Shown piece after piece: positions 1 through 12,400 of a stretch of DNA of 64,000 bases. Numbering within the stretch: the first letter of the stretch is position 1; each line of letters begins with the position of its first letter. The stretch is from Harmothoe impar (lineage: Eukaryota; Annelida; Polychaeta; Phyllodocida; Polynoidae), in contig OX381710.1 in NCBI GenBank assembly GCA_947462335.1, positions 26,319,772 to 26,383,771 on the forward strand, read 5' to 3'. The notes under the pieces are model-generated. The model ran no database searches. It had not been told where the DNA came from and worked only from the letters and a program-made list of their open reading frames with translations. The position numbers were made by a program, and so were the translations under genes.

Positions 1-327
1 TGGTCAATATTGGCATATGAATTGCCAGAGATGCATCGTCACCAAGTCTCATTATAACACTTCAGATGGCTGCTTATCTTGAAAATGGTTGGACATAAAG
101 GTGTTGATGAGCTTGTGTATGGACTGGGGTCACACAGAATTCAAGTGCATTCTACTCTCTCCATAATTTCCTTCTATTCCCTCACGTTTTATGATTCCAT
201 TAGTAACCATGATTTCCTACAGCATTCAAATCAGCTATACCTGTTTTGGGTCAAACACAGGATATTCAACTGACAGTTTGCTGACAACCATTAAAGAATA
301 ATACCATATGTACAATGAATAACTTAC

Positions 328-478
328 CTGCATCCACCACACTCTCGATTGTGTAGACAATGGGTGCTGTTCCGTTAGCTTCGAGTGTCAGCACGGCTGT
401 GCCGACTGCCACACTTTCTGTGAGTGTTGCAGTAGTGGCAGATGTAAAGACAGGGTCGGTGTCACTCACATCAGTTAC
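328..478 (-). CDS. Cadherin gene exon 15 (block exon A), last in window
   Basis: This 151-nt copy of exon A has ATLTESVAV where the other copies have ATLAESVAV. It ends in phase 1, so at least one more exon must lie left of the window. The sequence at base 1 is still inside a repeat unit, so the array probably continues. Confidence 0.88.
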
Positions 479-3400
479 CTGAACACCAGAAACAAGTGGT
501 CAACAGCAATTCATTCAAATATGACATTGCTATATGAGTGCAGCTACATGTGACATTTTGATTTTGACAAGACTTCTTTCAGCTAAGATATGTCATAGTT
601 TCAGACAAAAGATCTGTACATAGCATACTGAAAAGCATACCGCCATACTTAATAATGACAATTACATCCTACCTCTCCAATGGAACTGTATGTTGCTTAC
701 CTGGACCTGCACTGTTGCAGTTGATGATTTTGCTGGAGAACCTGCATCAGTTGCTGTGATCACCAAAGAATATGATGATTTTGTCTCATAATCTAAGGCA
801 ACATTAGTAGTCATAATGTTAGCACCAGAAAAGCTGAACTTGAGAGCTCCCCCGTCATCTCCAGAAGTAATGGCATAGGTAAGAGTGTTACCGGTTGTAT
901 CTGCATCATTGCACGTTACTGTAAGCACTGCTGTATCTGAAATGCAATGAGATTAGTGGTTCACCTCTTGCATCAATTAACACAAAGTTGTGTAGACTTT
1001 GCAGTTATTGTTGTAACTATAGTTTCCGCTATTTTCTTACTTTGTGTTCTGATTTCTTTAAAATCCTTGCTGCCTAATCCTCAAAAGTGCCAAGAATGGA
1101 CGATGGCTATATGTATAAAAGCTACATCTAGTCTACAAATAGGGATAATTGTACATAAAAGAATTTCTGCAAAGGTCATTTCCTTACTTCCTGCTGTCTT
1201 CTCAGCAATGCTTGTGACATACACTTGTGGATTAAAGATGGGATAGTTGTCGTTGACCTCAGTGATAGTCACAGTGATGTTCTGTGTCACTGTGTGAGAT
1301 GCTGTAGCTGCAGCCTTCACAGTTAGAACATATGACCCTCCATCAGTTACATCTCGCTCCAATAACAGAGTAGTCCATATCTTCCCTGTGCTTCCTCCAA
1401 CTGTGAATGGTGATGATGCCACTGCAGCACCACCTGTTAACACAGAAAACAATCACTTGTGGCTGTAAACATGTCCAATTGACATATAGAAGGCTAAATG
1501 TAAAATAGGTCTTTCAATTGGGGTAAATTAAAACATTGTAAGACAGTACTTTGAGCTATTTTAGGACATTTTCAATTTCATCAACCAATCTATAAAGACT
1601 CATGGGCTATGACTTGCAGTTTTGACTGCTTGGAGCAATCATCATACCCCCTGGTCAATATTGGCATATGAATTGCCAGAGATGCATCGTCACCAAGTCT
1701 CATTATAACACTTGAGATGGCTGCTTATCTTGAAAATGGTTGGACATAAAGGTGTTGATGAGCTTGTGTATGGACTGGGGTCACACAGAATTCAAGTGCA
1801 TTCTACTCTCTCCATTATTTCCTTCTATTCCCTCACGTTTTATGATTCCATTAGTAACCATGATTTCCTACAGCATTCAAATCAGCTATACCTGTTTTGG
1901 GTCAAACACAGGATATTCAACTGACAGTTTGCTGACAACCATTAAAGAATAATACCATATGTACAATGAATAACTTACCTGCATCCACCACACTCTCGAT
2001 TGTGTAGACAATGGGTGCTGTTCCGTTAGCTTCGAGTGTCAGCACGGCTGTGCCGACTGCCACACTTTCTGCGAGTGTTGCAGTAGTGGCAGATGTAAAG
2101 ACAGGGTCGGTGTCACTCACATCAGTTACCTGAACACCAGAAACAAGTGGTCAACAGCAATTCATTCAAATATGACATTGCTATATGAGTGCAGCTACAT
2201 GTGACATTTTGATTTTGACAAGACTTCTTTCAGCTAAGATATGTCATAGTTTCAGACAAAAGATCTGTACATAGCATACTGAAAAGCATACCGCCATACT
2301 TAAGGCCACACCAAATTAAAAAGTTGGTCTACGGATTTCCCGCACCATATTTTCGAAAATGGAAATTTTTTTTTTTTTTGAAAAAATTTGTGTCTATGGA
2401 CTGCGCCCGCATCATTTTCTGAGAAATTGGATTTTTTTTTTTTTTTTTTTTTGGTGGTCTTTTCTGCCATCGTTAGCCTGAATATATCAGTTTGTAAAAA
2501 TTTAAAAAAAAAGATTTTCCCTCAGGAAAAAAAATAATTCGTCCGCCCCCCTAATTTAAGGTTGAAATCCATAGACAAAAAAAAAATTTGGAAAAAAAAA
2601 AAAAAAAAAAATCGCCCTCCCGCACCTATTTTTGGAAAACAAAATCCATAGACCAACTTTTTAATTTGGTGTGGCCTAATAATGACAATTACATCCTACC
2701 TCTCCAATGGAACTGTATGTTGCTTACCTGGACCTGCACTGTTGCAGTTGATGATTTTGCTGGAGAACCTGCATCAGTTGCTGTGATCACCAAAGAATAT
2801 GATGATTTTGTCTCATAATCTAAGGCAACATTAGTAGTCATAATGTTAGCACCAGAAAAGCTGAACTTGAGAGCTCCCCCGTCATCTCCAGAAGTAATGG
2901 CATAGGTAAGAGTGCTACCGGTTGTATCTGCATCATTGCACGTTACTGTAAGCACTGCTGTATCTGAAATGCAATGAGATTAGTGGTTCACCTCTTGCAT
3001 CAATTAACACAAAGTTGTGTAGACTTTGCAGTTATTGTTGTAACTATAGTTTCCGCTATTTTCTTACTTTGTGTTCTGAATTCTTTAAAATCCTTGCTGC
3101 CTAATCCTCAAAAGTGCCAAGAATGGACGATGGCTATATGTATAAAAGCTACATCTAGTCTACAAATAGGGATAATTGTACATAAAAGAATTTCTGCAAA
3201 GGTCATTTCCTTACTTCCTGCTGTCTTCTCAGCAATGCTTGTGACATACACTTGTGGATTAAAGATGGGATAGTTGTCGTTGACCTCAGTGATAGTCACA
3301 GTGATGTTCTGTGTCACTGTGTGAGATGCTGTAGCTGCAGCCTTCACAGTTAGAACATATGACCCTCCATCAGTTACATCTCGCTCCAATAACAGAGTAG

Positions 3401-6400
3401 TCCATATCTTCCCTGTGCTTCCTCCAACTGTGAATGGTGATGATGCCACTGCAGCACCACCTGTTAACACAGAAAACAATCACTTGTGGCTGTAAACATG
3501 TCCAATTGACATATAGAAGGCTAAATGTAAAATAGGTCTTTCAATTGGGGTAAATTAAAACATTGTAAGACAGTACTTTGAGCTATTTTAGGACATTTTC
3601 AATTTCATCAACCAATCTATAAAGACTCATGGGCTATGACTTGCAGTTTTGACTGCTTGGAGCAATCATCATACCCCCTGGTCAATATTGGCATATGAAT
3701 TGCCAGAGATGCATCGTCACCAAGTCTCATTATAACACTTCAGATGGCTGCTTATCTTGAAAATGGTTGGACATAAAGGTGTTGATGAGCTTGTGTATGG
3801 ACTGGGGTCACACAGAATTCAAGTGCATTCTACTCTCTCCATAATTTCCTTCTATTCCCTCACGTTTTATGATTCCATTAGTAACCATGATTTCCTACAG
3901 CATTCAAATCAGCTATACCTGTTTTGGGTCAAACACAGGATATTCAACTGACAGTTTGCTGACAACCATTAAAGAATAATACCATATGTACAATGAATAA
4001 CTTACCTGCATCCACCACACTCTCGATTGTGTAGACAATGGGTGCTGTTCCGTTAGCTTCGAGTGTCAGCACGGCTGTGCCGACTGCCACACTTTCTGCG
4101 AGTGTTGCAGTAGTGGCAGATGTAAAGACAGGGTCGGTGTCACTCACATCAGTTACCTGAACACCAGAAACAAGTGGTCAACAGCAATTCATTCAAATAT
4201 GACATTGCTATATGAGTGCAGCTACATGTGACATTTTGATTTTGACAAGACTTCTTTCAGCTAAGATATGTCATAGTTTCAGACAAAAGATCTGTACATA
4301 GCATACTGAAAAGCATACCACCATACTTAATAATGACAATTACATCCTACCTCTCCAATGGAACTGTATGTTGCTTACCTGGACCTGCACTGTTGCAGTT
4401 GATGATTTTGCTGGAGAACCTGCATCAGTTGCTGTGATCACCAAAGAATATGATGATTTTGTCTCATAATCTAAGGCAACATTAGTAGTCATAATGTTAG
4501 CACCAGAAAAGCTGAACTTGAGAGCTCCCCCGTCATCTCCAGAAGTAATGGCATAGGTAAGAGTGTTACCGGTTGTATCTGCATCATTGCACGTTACTGT
4601 AAGCACTGCTGTATCTGAAATGCAATGAGATTAGTGGTTCACCTCTTGCATCAATTAACACAAAGTTGTGTAGACTTTGCAGTTATTGTTGTAACTATAG
4701 TTTCCGCTATTTTCTTACTTTGTGTTCTGAATTCTTTAAAATCCTTGCTGCCTAATCCTCAAAAGTGCCAAGAATGGACGATGGCTATATGTATAAAAGC
4801 TACATCTAGTCTACAAATAGGGATAATTGTACATAAAAGAATTTCTGCAAAGGTCATTTCCTTACTTCCTGCTGTCTTCTCAGCAATGCTTGTGACATAC
4901 ACTTGTGGATTAAAGATGGGATAGTTGTCGTTGACCTCAGTGATAGTCACAGTGATGTTCTGTGTCACTGTGTGAGATGCTGTAGCTGCAGCCTTCACAG
5001 TTAGAACATATGACCCTCCATCAGTTACATCTCGCTCCAATAACAGAGTAGTCCATATCTTCCCTGTGCTTCCTCCAACTGCGAATGGTGATGATGCCAC
5101 TGCAGCACCACCTGTTAACAAAGAAAACAAACACTTGTGGCTATAAACATGTCTAATTGACATATAGAAGGCTAAATGTAAAACAGGTCTTTCAATTGGG
5201 GGACATTAAAACATTGTAAGACATTACTTTAAGCTATTTTAGGACATTTTAATTTCATCAACCCATCTATAAAGACTCATGGGCTATGACTTACAGTTTT
5301 GACTGCTTGGAGCAATCATCATACCCGCTGGTCAATATTGGCATATGAACTGTAAGAGATGCGTCATCACTAAGTCTCCTTATAACACTTTGGATGGCTG
5401 TTTATCTTAAAAATGGTTGGACATACAGGGGTTGATGAACTTGTGTATGGAATAGGGTCACACAAAATTTAAGTGCATTCTACTCTTTCCATGATTTCCT
5501 TCTACTCTCTCACGTTTTCTGATTCCATTTGTAGCCATGATTTCCTAAAGTTATCAGCTATACCTGTTTTGGGCCAAACACAAGATATTCAAATGACAGT
5601 TTGCGGACAGCCATTAAAGAATAATATCATATGTACAATGAATAACTTACCTGCATTCACCACACTCTCGATTGTGTACACAATGGGTGCTGTTCCATTA
5701 GCTTCGAGTGTCAGCACGGCTGTGCTGACTGCCACACTTTCTGCGAGTGTTGCAGTAGTAGCAGATGTAAAGACAGGGTCGGTGTCACTTACATCAGTTA
5801 CCTGAACACCAGAAACAAATGGTCAACATCAATTAAGGCAAATATCACATTGTTATATAAGTGTCGTTATGGTTCATATTGTCCAAGACACACTTCTTAC
5901 AACTTAGAAGTTCCACACTTTCTACATCTTTTCAGTCTTTCTACATCTTTTCTGTAAATAGTTAGGGCAGTCAAGTAAGATGCATATCACACACATCCAT
6001 ATCTGATAACCTGTTATTTTGGCGTCTTTGCCAAGTTTGTGTAATACAGATATTAAATATTTCCTTGAACACATATGCCAATAATCTTGTTCAAATACTG
6101 ATAATAGATACTCCCACATTAAAAGAAGTCTCAAAATTATAGATAGATAATCTATGCTCCTAGGGACTAACTGAAGCAGGTGACTGGACATTAACATATT
6201 TCATGTATTCTCAAACTACATACATCACATAGTCTCAGGCTACAATAGATGCACTTCAGCTAGATTTTAAGATTATAGTTGATGATCTTATTGATTATAT
6301 TGGGAGGCTCTCAGGGGTAGACACCAACATTTGAGGCCATGGGCCACCCGGGCCCGCAGCCTCTGAAAGTTGTGGGCCCGGGAATAAAGCTGTGGGCCCG

Positions 6401-9400
6401 GGATTTCTGAAGTTAGTACAGTAAAATGGACCCCTACATTTAGAATCAACATAATATATGCTTTTCTCTTCTATCTATATGTTTTGAAGTATTTTTAACT
6501 GTAATTGTGACCGACTTAGTTGCTAATGGCCTGTCATTTTTCTTGAATTATATTTTTGAATGTCATCAATCCCTTAATTTTCAACAAAATAATAAGGCTC
6601 TCTGTTTTACTCTCTAGAAACCTTGATAATGGTCCGATTCACAAACCGTAAAAACTGGCATGTAGACAAGTATTGGAGCCGTGCTACGGGCCACCCAGGC
6701 CCGTAGCAGAGCAAATAGCCTGAAAACTACGGGCCCGGGCCCAAAACTACGGGCCATTGGCTCCCGGGCCAGCGTTAGTGTCTACCCCTGGCTCTGCCTC
6801 AGAACTCCATTTTGGTTCTTTTCCTTTTTTGAAACTGATGACAACATTTTTAACTGAACCCATTTAGTTTAACAATACACAAGGGAAGTAAATGTACCTA
6901 GTTCGGTCATTTCTTTTTGCATTATCCACAATAACATTAAACAGTAGCATCTGCAGCACGGCATAATGCTATTCATATCTATCAGATACACCGGTTACAA
7001 ATAATTTTGGTTGCAACACAGTATCAAGCTGGTCCCAAGGGGTTCTCTTCCACCAAGTTTTACTGTAACACTAACACTCATAGTATGGTGTCATGATCTG
7101 TTCAGGATAAATGTATTGTAGTATTAACCCTGAAGTACTTTCATGATCATAAAGCACTAGTACTATCTCACCTCTATTTGGACAGTTGCAGTTGCCGTTG
7201 AACTTCCATCTGTGCCTGTCACCTGTAATGTATAGGATGTGGTGGTCTCAAAATCCAAAGCGGCAGCTGTGGTAATCATTCCTGATGATGTGTTGATGGT
7301 AAACTTGCTGCCATCACCAGAGGCTATGGCGTATGCTATAGTGGCACCTGTATCCGCATCTGTACAAGTCACTGTAGCCACTGATGTTGCTGAAGGAAGA
7401 ATGACATAAAAGTATCATATATAATATTAGAATATGGGAGTTTTTTGTATCAGGGCTCATTCAAAGAAATGCATTTTCTTCTTCTTAAAGTAGAGGGGTT
7501 AGCTCATAGGCGGAGTTTAATTAGATTGGATTGTACTTATAGACGACACCATCAAGGAAAGAATTAACCTGCAATCTTTGAAGTGAAAAATCTGAACACA
7601 AACTTATTCTCGAGGTAACCAAATAGCCTTAGAGAAACATTTAGCATACTGATGAGACAACCAGCTTATAATCTCCCAAAAATATTCAGGCCTATTCCCA
7701 CCCCCCCCCCTCCCCAAAAAGAAAAGAAGAAAAGAAAGAGAAGCAATGACAAAGTATACAGTAAAACATCTTACAAGTACTGCTGTCCTCAGCGATTTGG
7801 GCATACAGACTGGAAGGGCTGCATACAGGTGCATTATCATTGACCGGGTTGATGGTAACAGTGAGGCTGACAGTAGCAGAGTTTGGTGTTGTAGCTTTAG
7901 AGTCAGAAACAGTGACTGTCGTTGTGAGACTCGTTGTACCCGTGTCATAGTCATACTTCTGAAGTGAATACAACTTTCCATCTGATGGATTGATGTGAAG
8001 AAGTGAAGCATCTCCTCCTGGAATACAATCAAGGGCAAATATGAAGACGATTTATTTTATGAAAATAATCGCTTGAAATCCTAGCAGACCAAAAAACAAA
8101 CATGGAAAATAAAAATGACAACCTGATTATTCTTGGTATTCGTGTATCTAGTTTCATTCAACCTCACACCCAGAAAAAAGGACAACTTGGTGATGATTAA
8201 TATTTTCCATACTGGAGATTTCGAGGACAAAAGGGAAGTATTAAAGCTTCACTCTCACCATTAACATGCCACTAGTTGTTTGACGAGAACAGTACCAGAT
8301 AAACTAGCATACAGTGCATGTAGACCCTCAGTGAGAATGCTGCTTTACAGAGACATGATATTTTCAGATGGTTCATGAATTGAGAAGTCAATTTTGTGGT
8401 TAATTTTCTTGCTCTGTGAAAATATAAGGACACTTCTACAAATACAAAATACATGAAGAATTTAAATGTGTACACCCCTGCCTTGCTGGTAGCATGGTTT
8501 ACCGGCTTTTAGACCTAAAGCTCACTCTGTGTTATAAACATCTTGTTGTATCATCGAGAACTATCACCAGTAGACCTACCTGATATGGCGTAGGTTAGGG
8601 TATCTCCACTGTCAGCGTCAGTCGCTACCACTGTACCGATCAGGGTGGATGGATTCTCATTTTCGTTCACATTCAGAGTTGTCGTTGTGATAGTCGGCGT
8701 CTCATCATTGATGTCATTTACCAGGATGGTGATTGTAGCTGTAGCACTATCAGTCAGAAGGGCGCTGTCTGCCGCCCTGTATAATCAGGAAGTAAATACC
8801 AAATTAAGGAGGAGAGTGAGTTGCTGAGTGCGTGGGTGAGTGACTGACTAGATTAGTGAGCACGTTAGTTACTATTTGCGTGTATGGATGGGTGAGCAAG
8901 TGAGTGAGTGAGTGAGTGAGTGAGTGAGTGGACGAATAACTCTGTAAGTGAATGACTCTTCGGTGGAGTGACTAGGGGCGTGGCAAGCACTTTCAAAGTG
9001 TGGAGGGGGGGGGGGGGGGGCAAGGGGTGGTTTCTGACCAACTTTGATGTGTTTCGGCTTGCTCTTTTGGGTTTGACCGGTGAACCAACACACACCAGGG
9101 GCAGTGAGTTTCTTAAGATTCTGAGAATGTCCACTGGTGTGGTTAGTGAGTTTCTGAAGGTTCTGAACATCTCCATAGGGTCCCTCCACTAGTTTCTCAG
9201 AATTATCTTTTTAAAAAGATGGGCCTAGACTTTAAGATTGTTACGTTTTTCAAAGTGGCATAATCACTGAGCGTATCCCACTCACAGTTCTAGTACTGTT
9301 CTAGTCTACAATGTGGTTAATGGTTAATTGTGAGTGGTGAGAACGCCCCTTTAAGATTGGTCATTTTAAGATTGAACAGACTTCCTTGTTGACGCTCCCA

Positions 9401-12400
9401 CGTGAGTGTGTCCTGACGAGCCATTGTGAGGGCTTTTACTGACGTAACTATGTGAGATTTGGGAGAGTTTTCATATTTTAACTTGTGACTTAAAAAAATA
9501 TAGGTGAACCCCTCTTTGCCTAAAGTACCCTAAAAGTACCCCATATAAATGTGCTCCTCTAATATAACTAATACTGCTGCTCCCCGTCACTGCATGATCA
9601 TTAATTGATAAGTTCAGAGTCCAACCCCTTTCAAGTATAGCTTACATTATCATGTTCTTATTTTCAGCAATAAATAAAGGTTTGCGAATACTTTTTTTTA
9701 ATTGCGAGTGAACAGACGCACTCACACTCGTCTTACAAAAGGTTTGCGAATATAGTTCAAAATTTCAGATAATTAATCTGTAAAAGCTACTGTGTAATGG
9801 TTAGATGATCAATTATTATGTGACAGGCCATGAAATACCGGCGAGGGTTATTTCAGAGCATGTCTGAAATACATCGTTCTTTGCTATATTTACCATGAAA
9901 TAAATGAGACTATACCAGTAGGCCACATTTCAGCGATTATAATTTTAAGTTTTCAATCCTACATTAGAACTATATTGAATATGTCTTTGTCTATCGAATA
10001 GGGTATTTACTAGTCGAGTTAAAAGAAAGATTGATTGTGTGATATACATCACATGTGACCCAGGGCTATGATAACCCATTAAGAAACAAATAGGCAATTT
10101 GATGTAGATCTAATGTAATGCACAGTGTCCCAAGTCTCCATACCCAAGTCTGAACACCCATGCTATAAGGATGTCTTGTGTACCTGAGATATCCTAGAAA
10201 CAAGTGTACCTAAGATACACTGTGGATGCCTTAAAGTGACATAATCACCAAAGCATATCCCATATTGCACATCCCATATTGCAAAAAGTTCAGGACGTTG
10301 ACCTCAGTCAAATGCCATAGTGCCAACATAGTTTATGCGATCACATGTAAACACTGTGGCATACAATATGCTAGCCAAACCCTTGAATGCCTTATGGACC
10401 GGTTTCAAGGTCACAGCGGGGACATAGACAACAACCGAGATAAATCAGTTGGCAGACACTTCAACCTATGCCGCCCAAATCCACAACAACCATCAAGATG
10501 GAAAGGCTTTGATACCACAGTGCTTAGCTTTATCAAGTGCCCACCAAGATCCGCTGCTGGCATCTTAGAACTCAATGTGGAGGAAAGATTGTAGATGCAC
10601 CGACTTGGCAGCATCACACCAAATAGGTTAAACCTACTAGATTAATCTAGACCTAGGCCTAGGACTCTCATTTATCCGTATATCAAACAGATCAAAGCAA
10701 AGAGGATTACACATACCTAGGTACGGAAGCCAGGCCAAAAAAAAAAAAAAAAGTTTTTTTTTTTTTTTTGGAAGGCATTTTTCTGTTTTTTTCTACAAAT
10801 TTTTTTACTCAAATATGTTTTTTCCGAGAATTATACGAAAATGAGAGGAATTTCGTCTCATAATTCTTTAAAAAATTTGGTAAAAAAAAAAAATCAACCT
10901 ACCTACCCTATTTTTTTGGGCCATGTTACCTGAACACAACTTCTTTTTTTTTGGCCCTACACAACTTTTATGCTGTGCGGACATTGTCCAACTGAAATAT
11001 CCTATGCTTTGTTAATGTCACCAGGGCAACATACTAATATTTTGCCCCCATCCACTAGTCTCCTCTTTGATGGATACCAGATCTACCATTTCACATGCGG
11101 CCGACCAAGTGCCATATAAGGCCAAAAAAGAAAAGTTGTGTTCAGGTATCCCTAGCGACCCTATTTTTTTGGCCCTACCTTTTTCTTTTCTTTTTTTTTG
11201 GAAGGCATTTTTGTGTTTTTTCTACCCAAAAAACACTTTTTTTGCTGAAATTATTATTTTTTCAAAATGGTACGAAAATGGGAGGAATTTTGTCTCAAAA
11301 TCCTTAAAAATATTTGGTAAAAAAAAATCGACCTACCTACCCTATTTTGCTGAAAGATAGTTTCCATATGAGGCAATCCACCCACACTCTGCTAGGAGAG
11401 GGCATTCAACTGGATGCAGGAAGTAAGGTCATAGACTAAATCACTGTGCCCTGATTGGTCAGAGCTAGCCACTGGGTAACCATGGTACACATAAGCATAG
11501 AGAGCCTTGTCAACAAGGCATTCAGTGGTTGTGTAAAGTAGGGACAAGAAGTCTTTTCCCGTTTTTCCCTGTATGCTACCTTAGATATACTAGGGGCGGC
11601 TTCTGTACTTCAGATACACCAGAGACGCCTTCTGTACCTCAGATACACCAGAGACGCCTTCTGTACCTCAGATACACAAGGGACACCCTCTGTACCTCAG
11701 ATACACCAGAGACGCCTTCTGTACCTCAGATACACCAGAGACGCCTTCTGTACCTCAGATACACCAGAGACGCCTTCTGTACCTCAGATACACCAGGGAC
11801 GCCTTCTGTACCTCAGATACACCAGGGACACCCTCTGTACCTCAGATACACCAGAGACGCCTTCTGTACCTCAGATACACCAGAGACGCCTTCTGTACCT
11901 CAGATACACCAGAGACGCCTTCTGTACCTCAGATACACCAGGGACACCCTCTGTATCTCAGATACACCAGGGACGCCTTCTGTACCTCAGATACACAAGG
12001 GACACCTTCTGTACCTCAGATACACCAGAGACGCCTTCTGTACCTCAGATACACCAGAGACGCCTTCTGTACCTCAGATACACCAGAGACGCCTTCTGTA
12101 CCTCAGATACACCAGAGACGCCTTCTGTACCTCAGATACACCAGGGACGCCTTCTGTACCTCAGATACACCAGGGACGCCTTCTGTACCTCAGATACACA
12201 AGGGACACCTTCTGTACCTCAGATACACCAGAGATGCCTTCTGTACTTCAGATACACCAGGGACGCCTCCTGTACCTCAGATACACAAGGGACACCTTCT
12301 GTACCTCAGATACACCAGAGACGCCTTCTGTACCTCAGATACACCAGGGACGCCTTCTGTACCTCAGATACACCAGGGACGCCTTCTGTACCTCAGATAC

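Larger units (their letters stand above)
1..5830. repeat. Tandem segmental duplication carrying three cadherin exons per unit
   Basis: The marker TGGTCAATATTGGCATATGA recurs at 1, 1652 and 3679, and with changes at 5329. The spacings are 1651, 2027 and 1650; the longer one equals 1651 plus a 373-bp insertion and its 3-bp target duplication. Copies differ at only a handful of bases, introns included, except the fourth partial one (about 5329-5830), which is clearly more diverged. Each full unit holds exons A, B and C. Confidence 0.95.

Noticed and set aside
79..273. 64-codon plus-strand open frame repeated in each unit
   Set aside because: It lies in cadherin intron sequence, has no recognised motif, and its persistence reflects the duplication.
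673..700. Alternative donor 28 nt further 3' for cadherin exon C
   Set aside because: Using it would break the phase-0 junction with exon A, while the chosen donor keeps the frame in every unit.
947..1246. 99-codon plus-strand open frame repeated in each array unit
   Set aside because: It overlaps cadherin exon B and its intron on the opposite strand and recurs only because the unit is duplicated.
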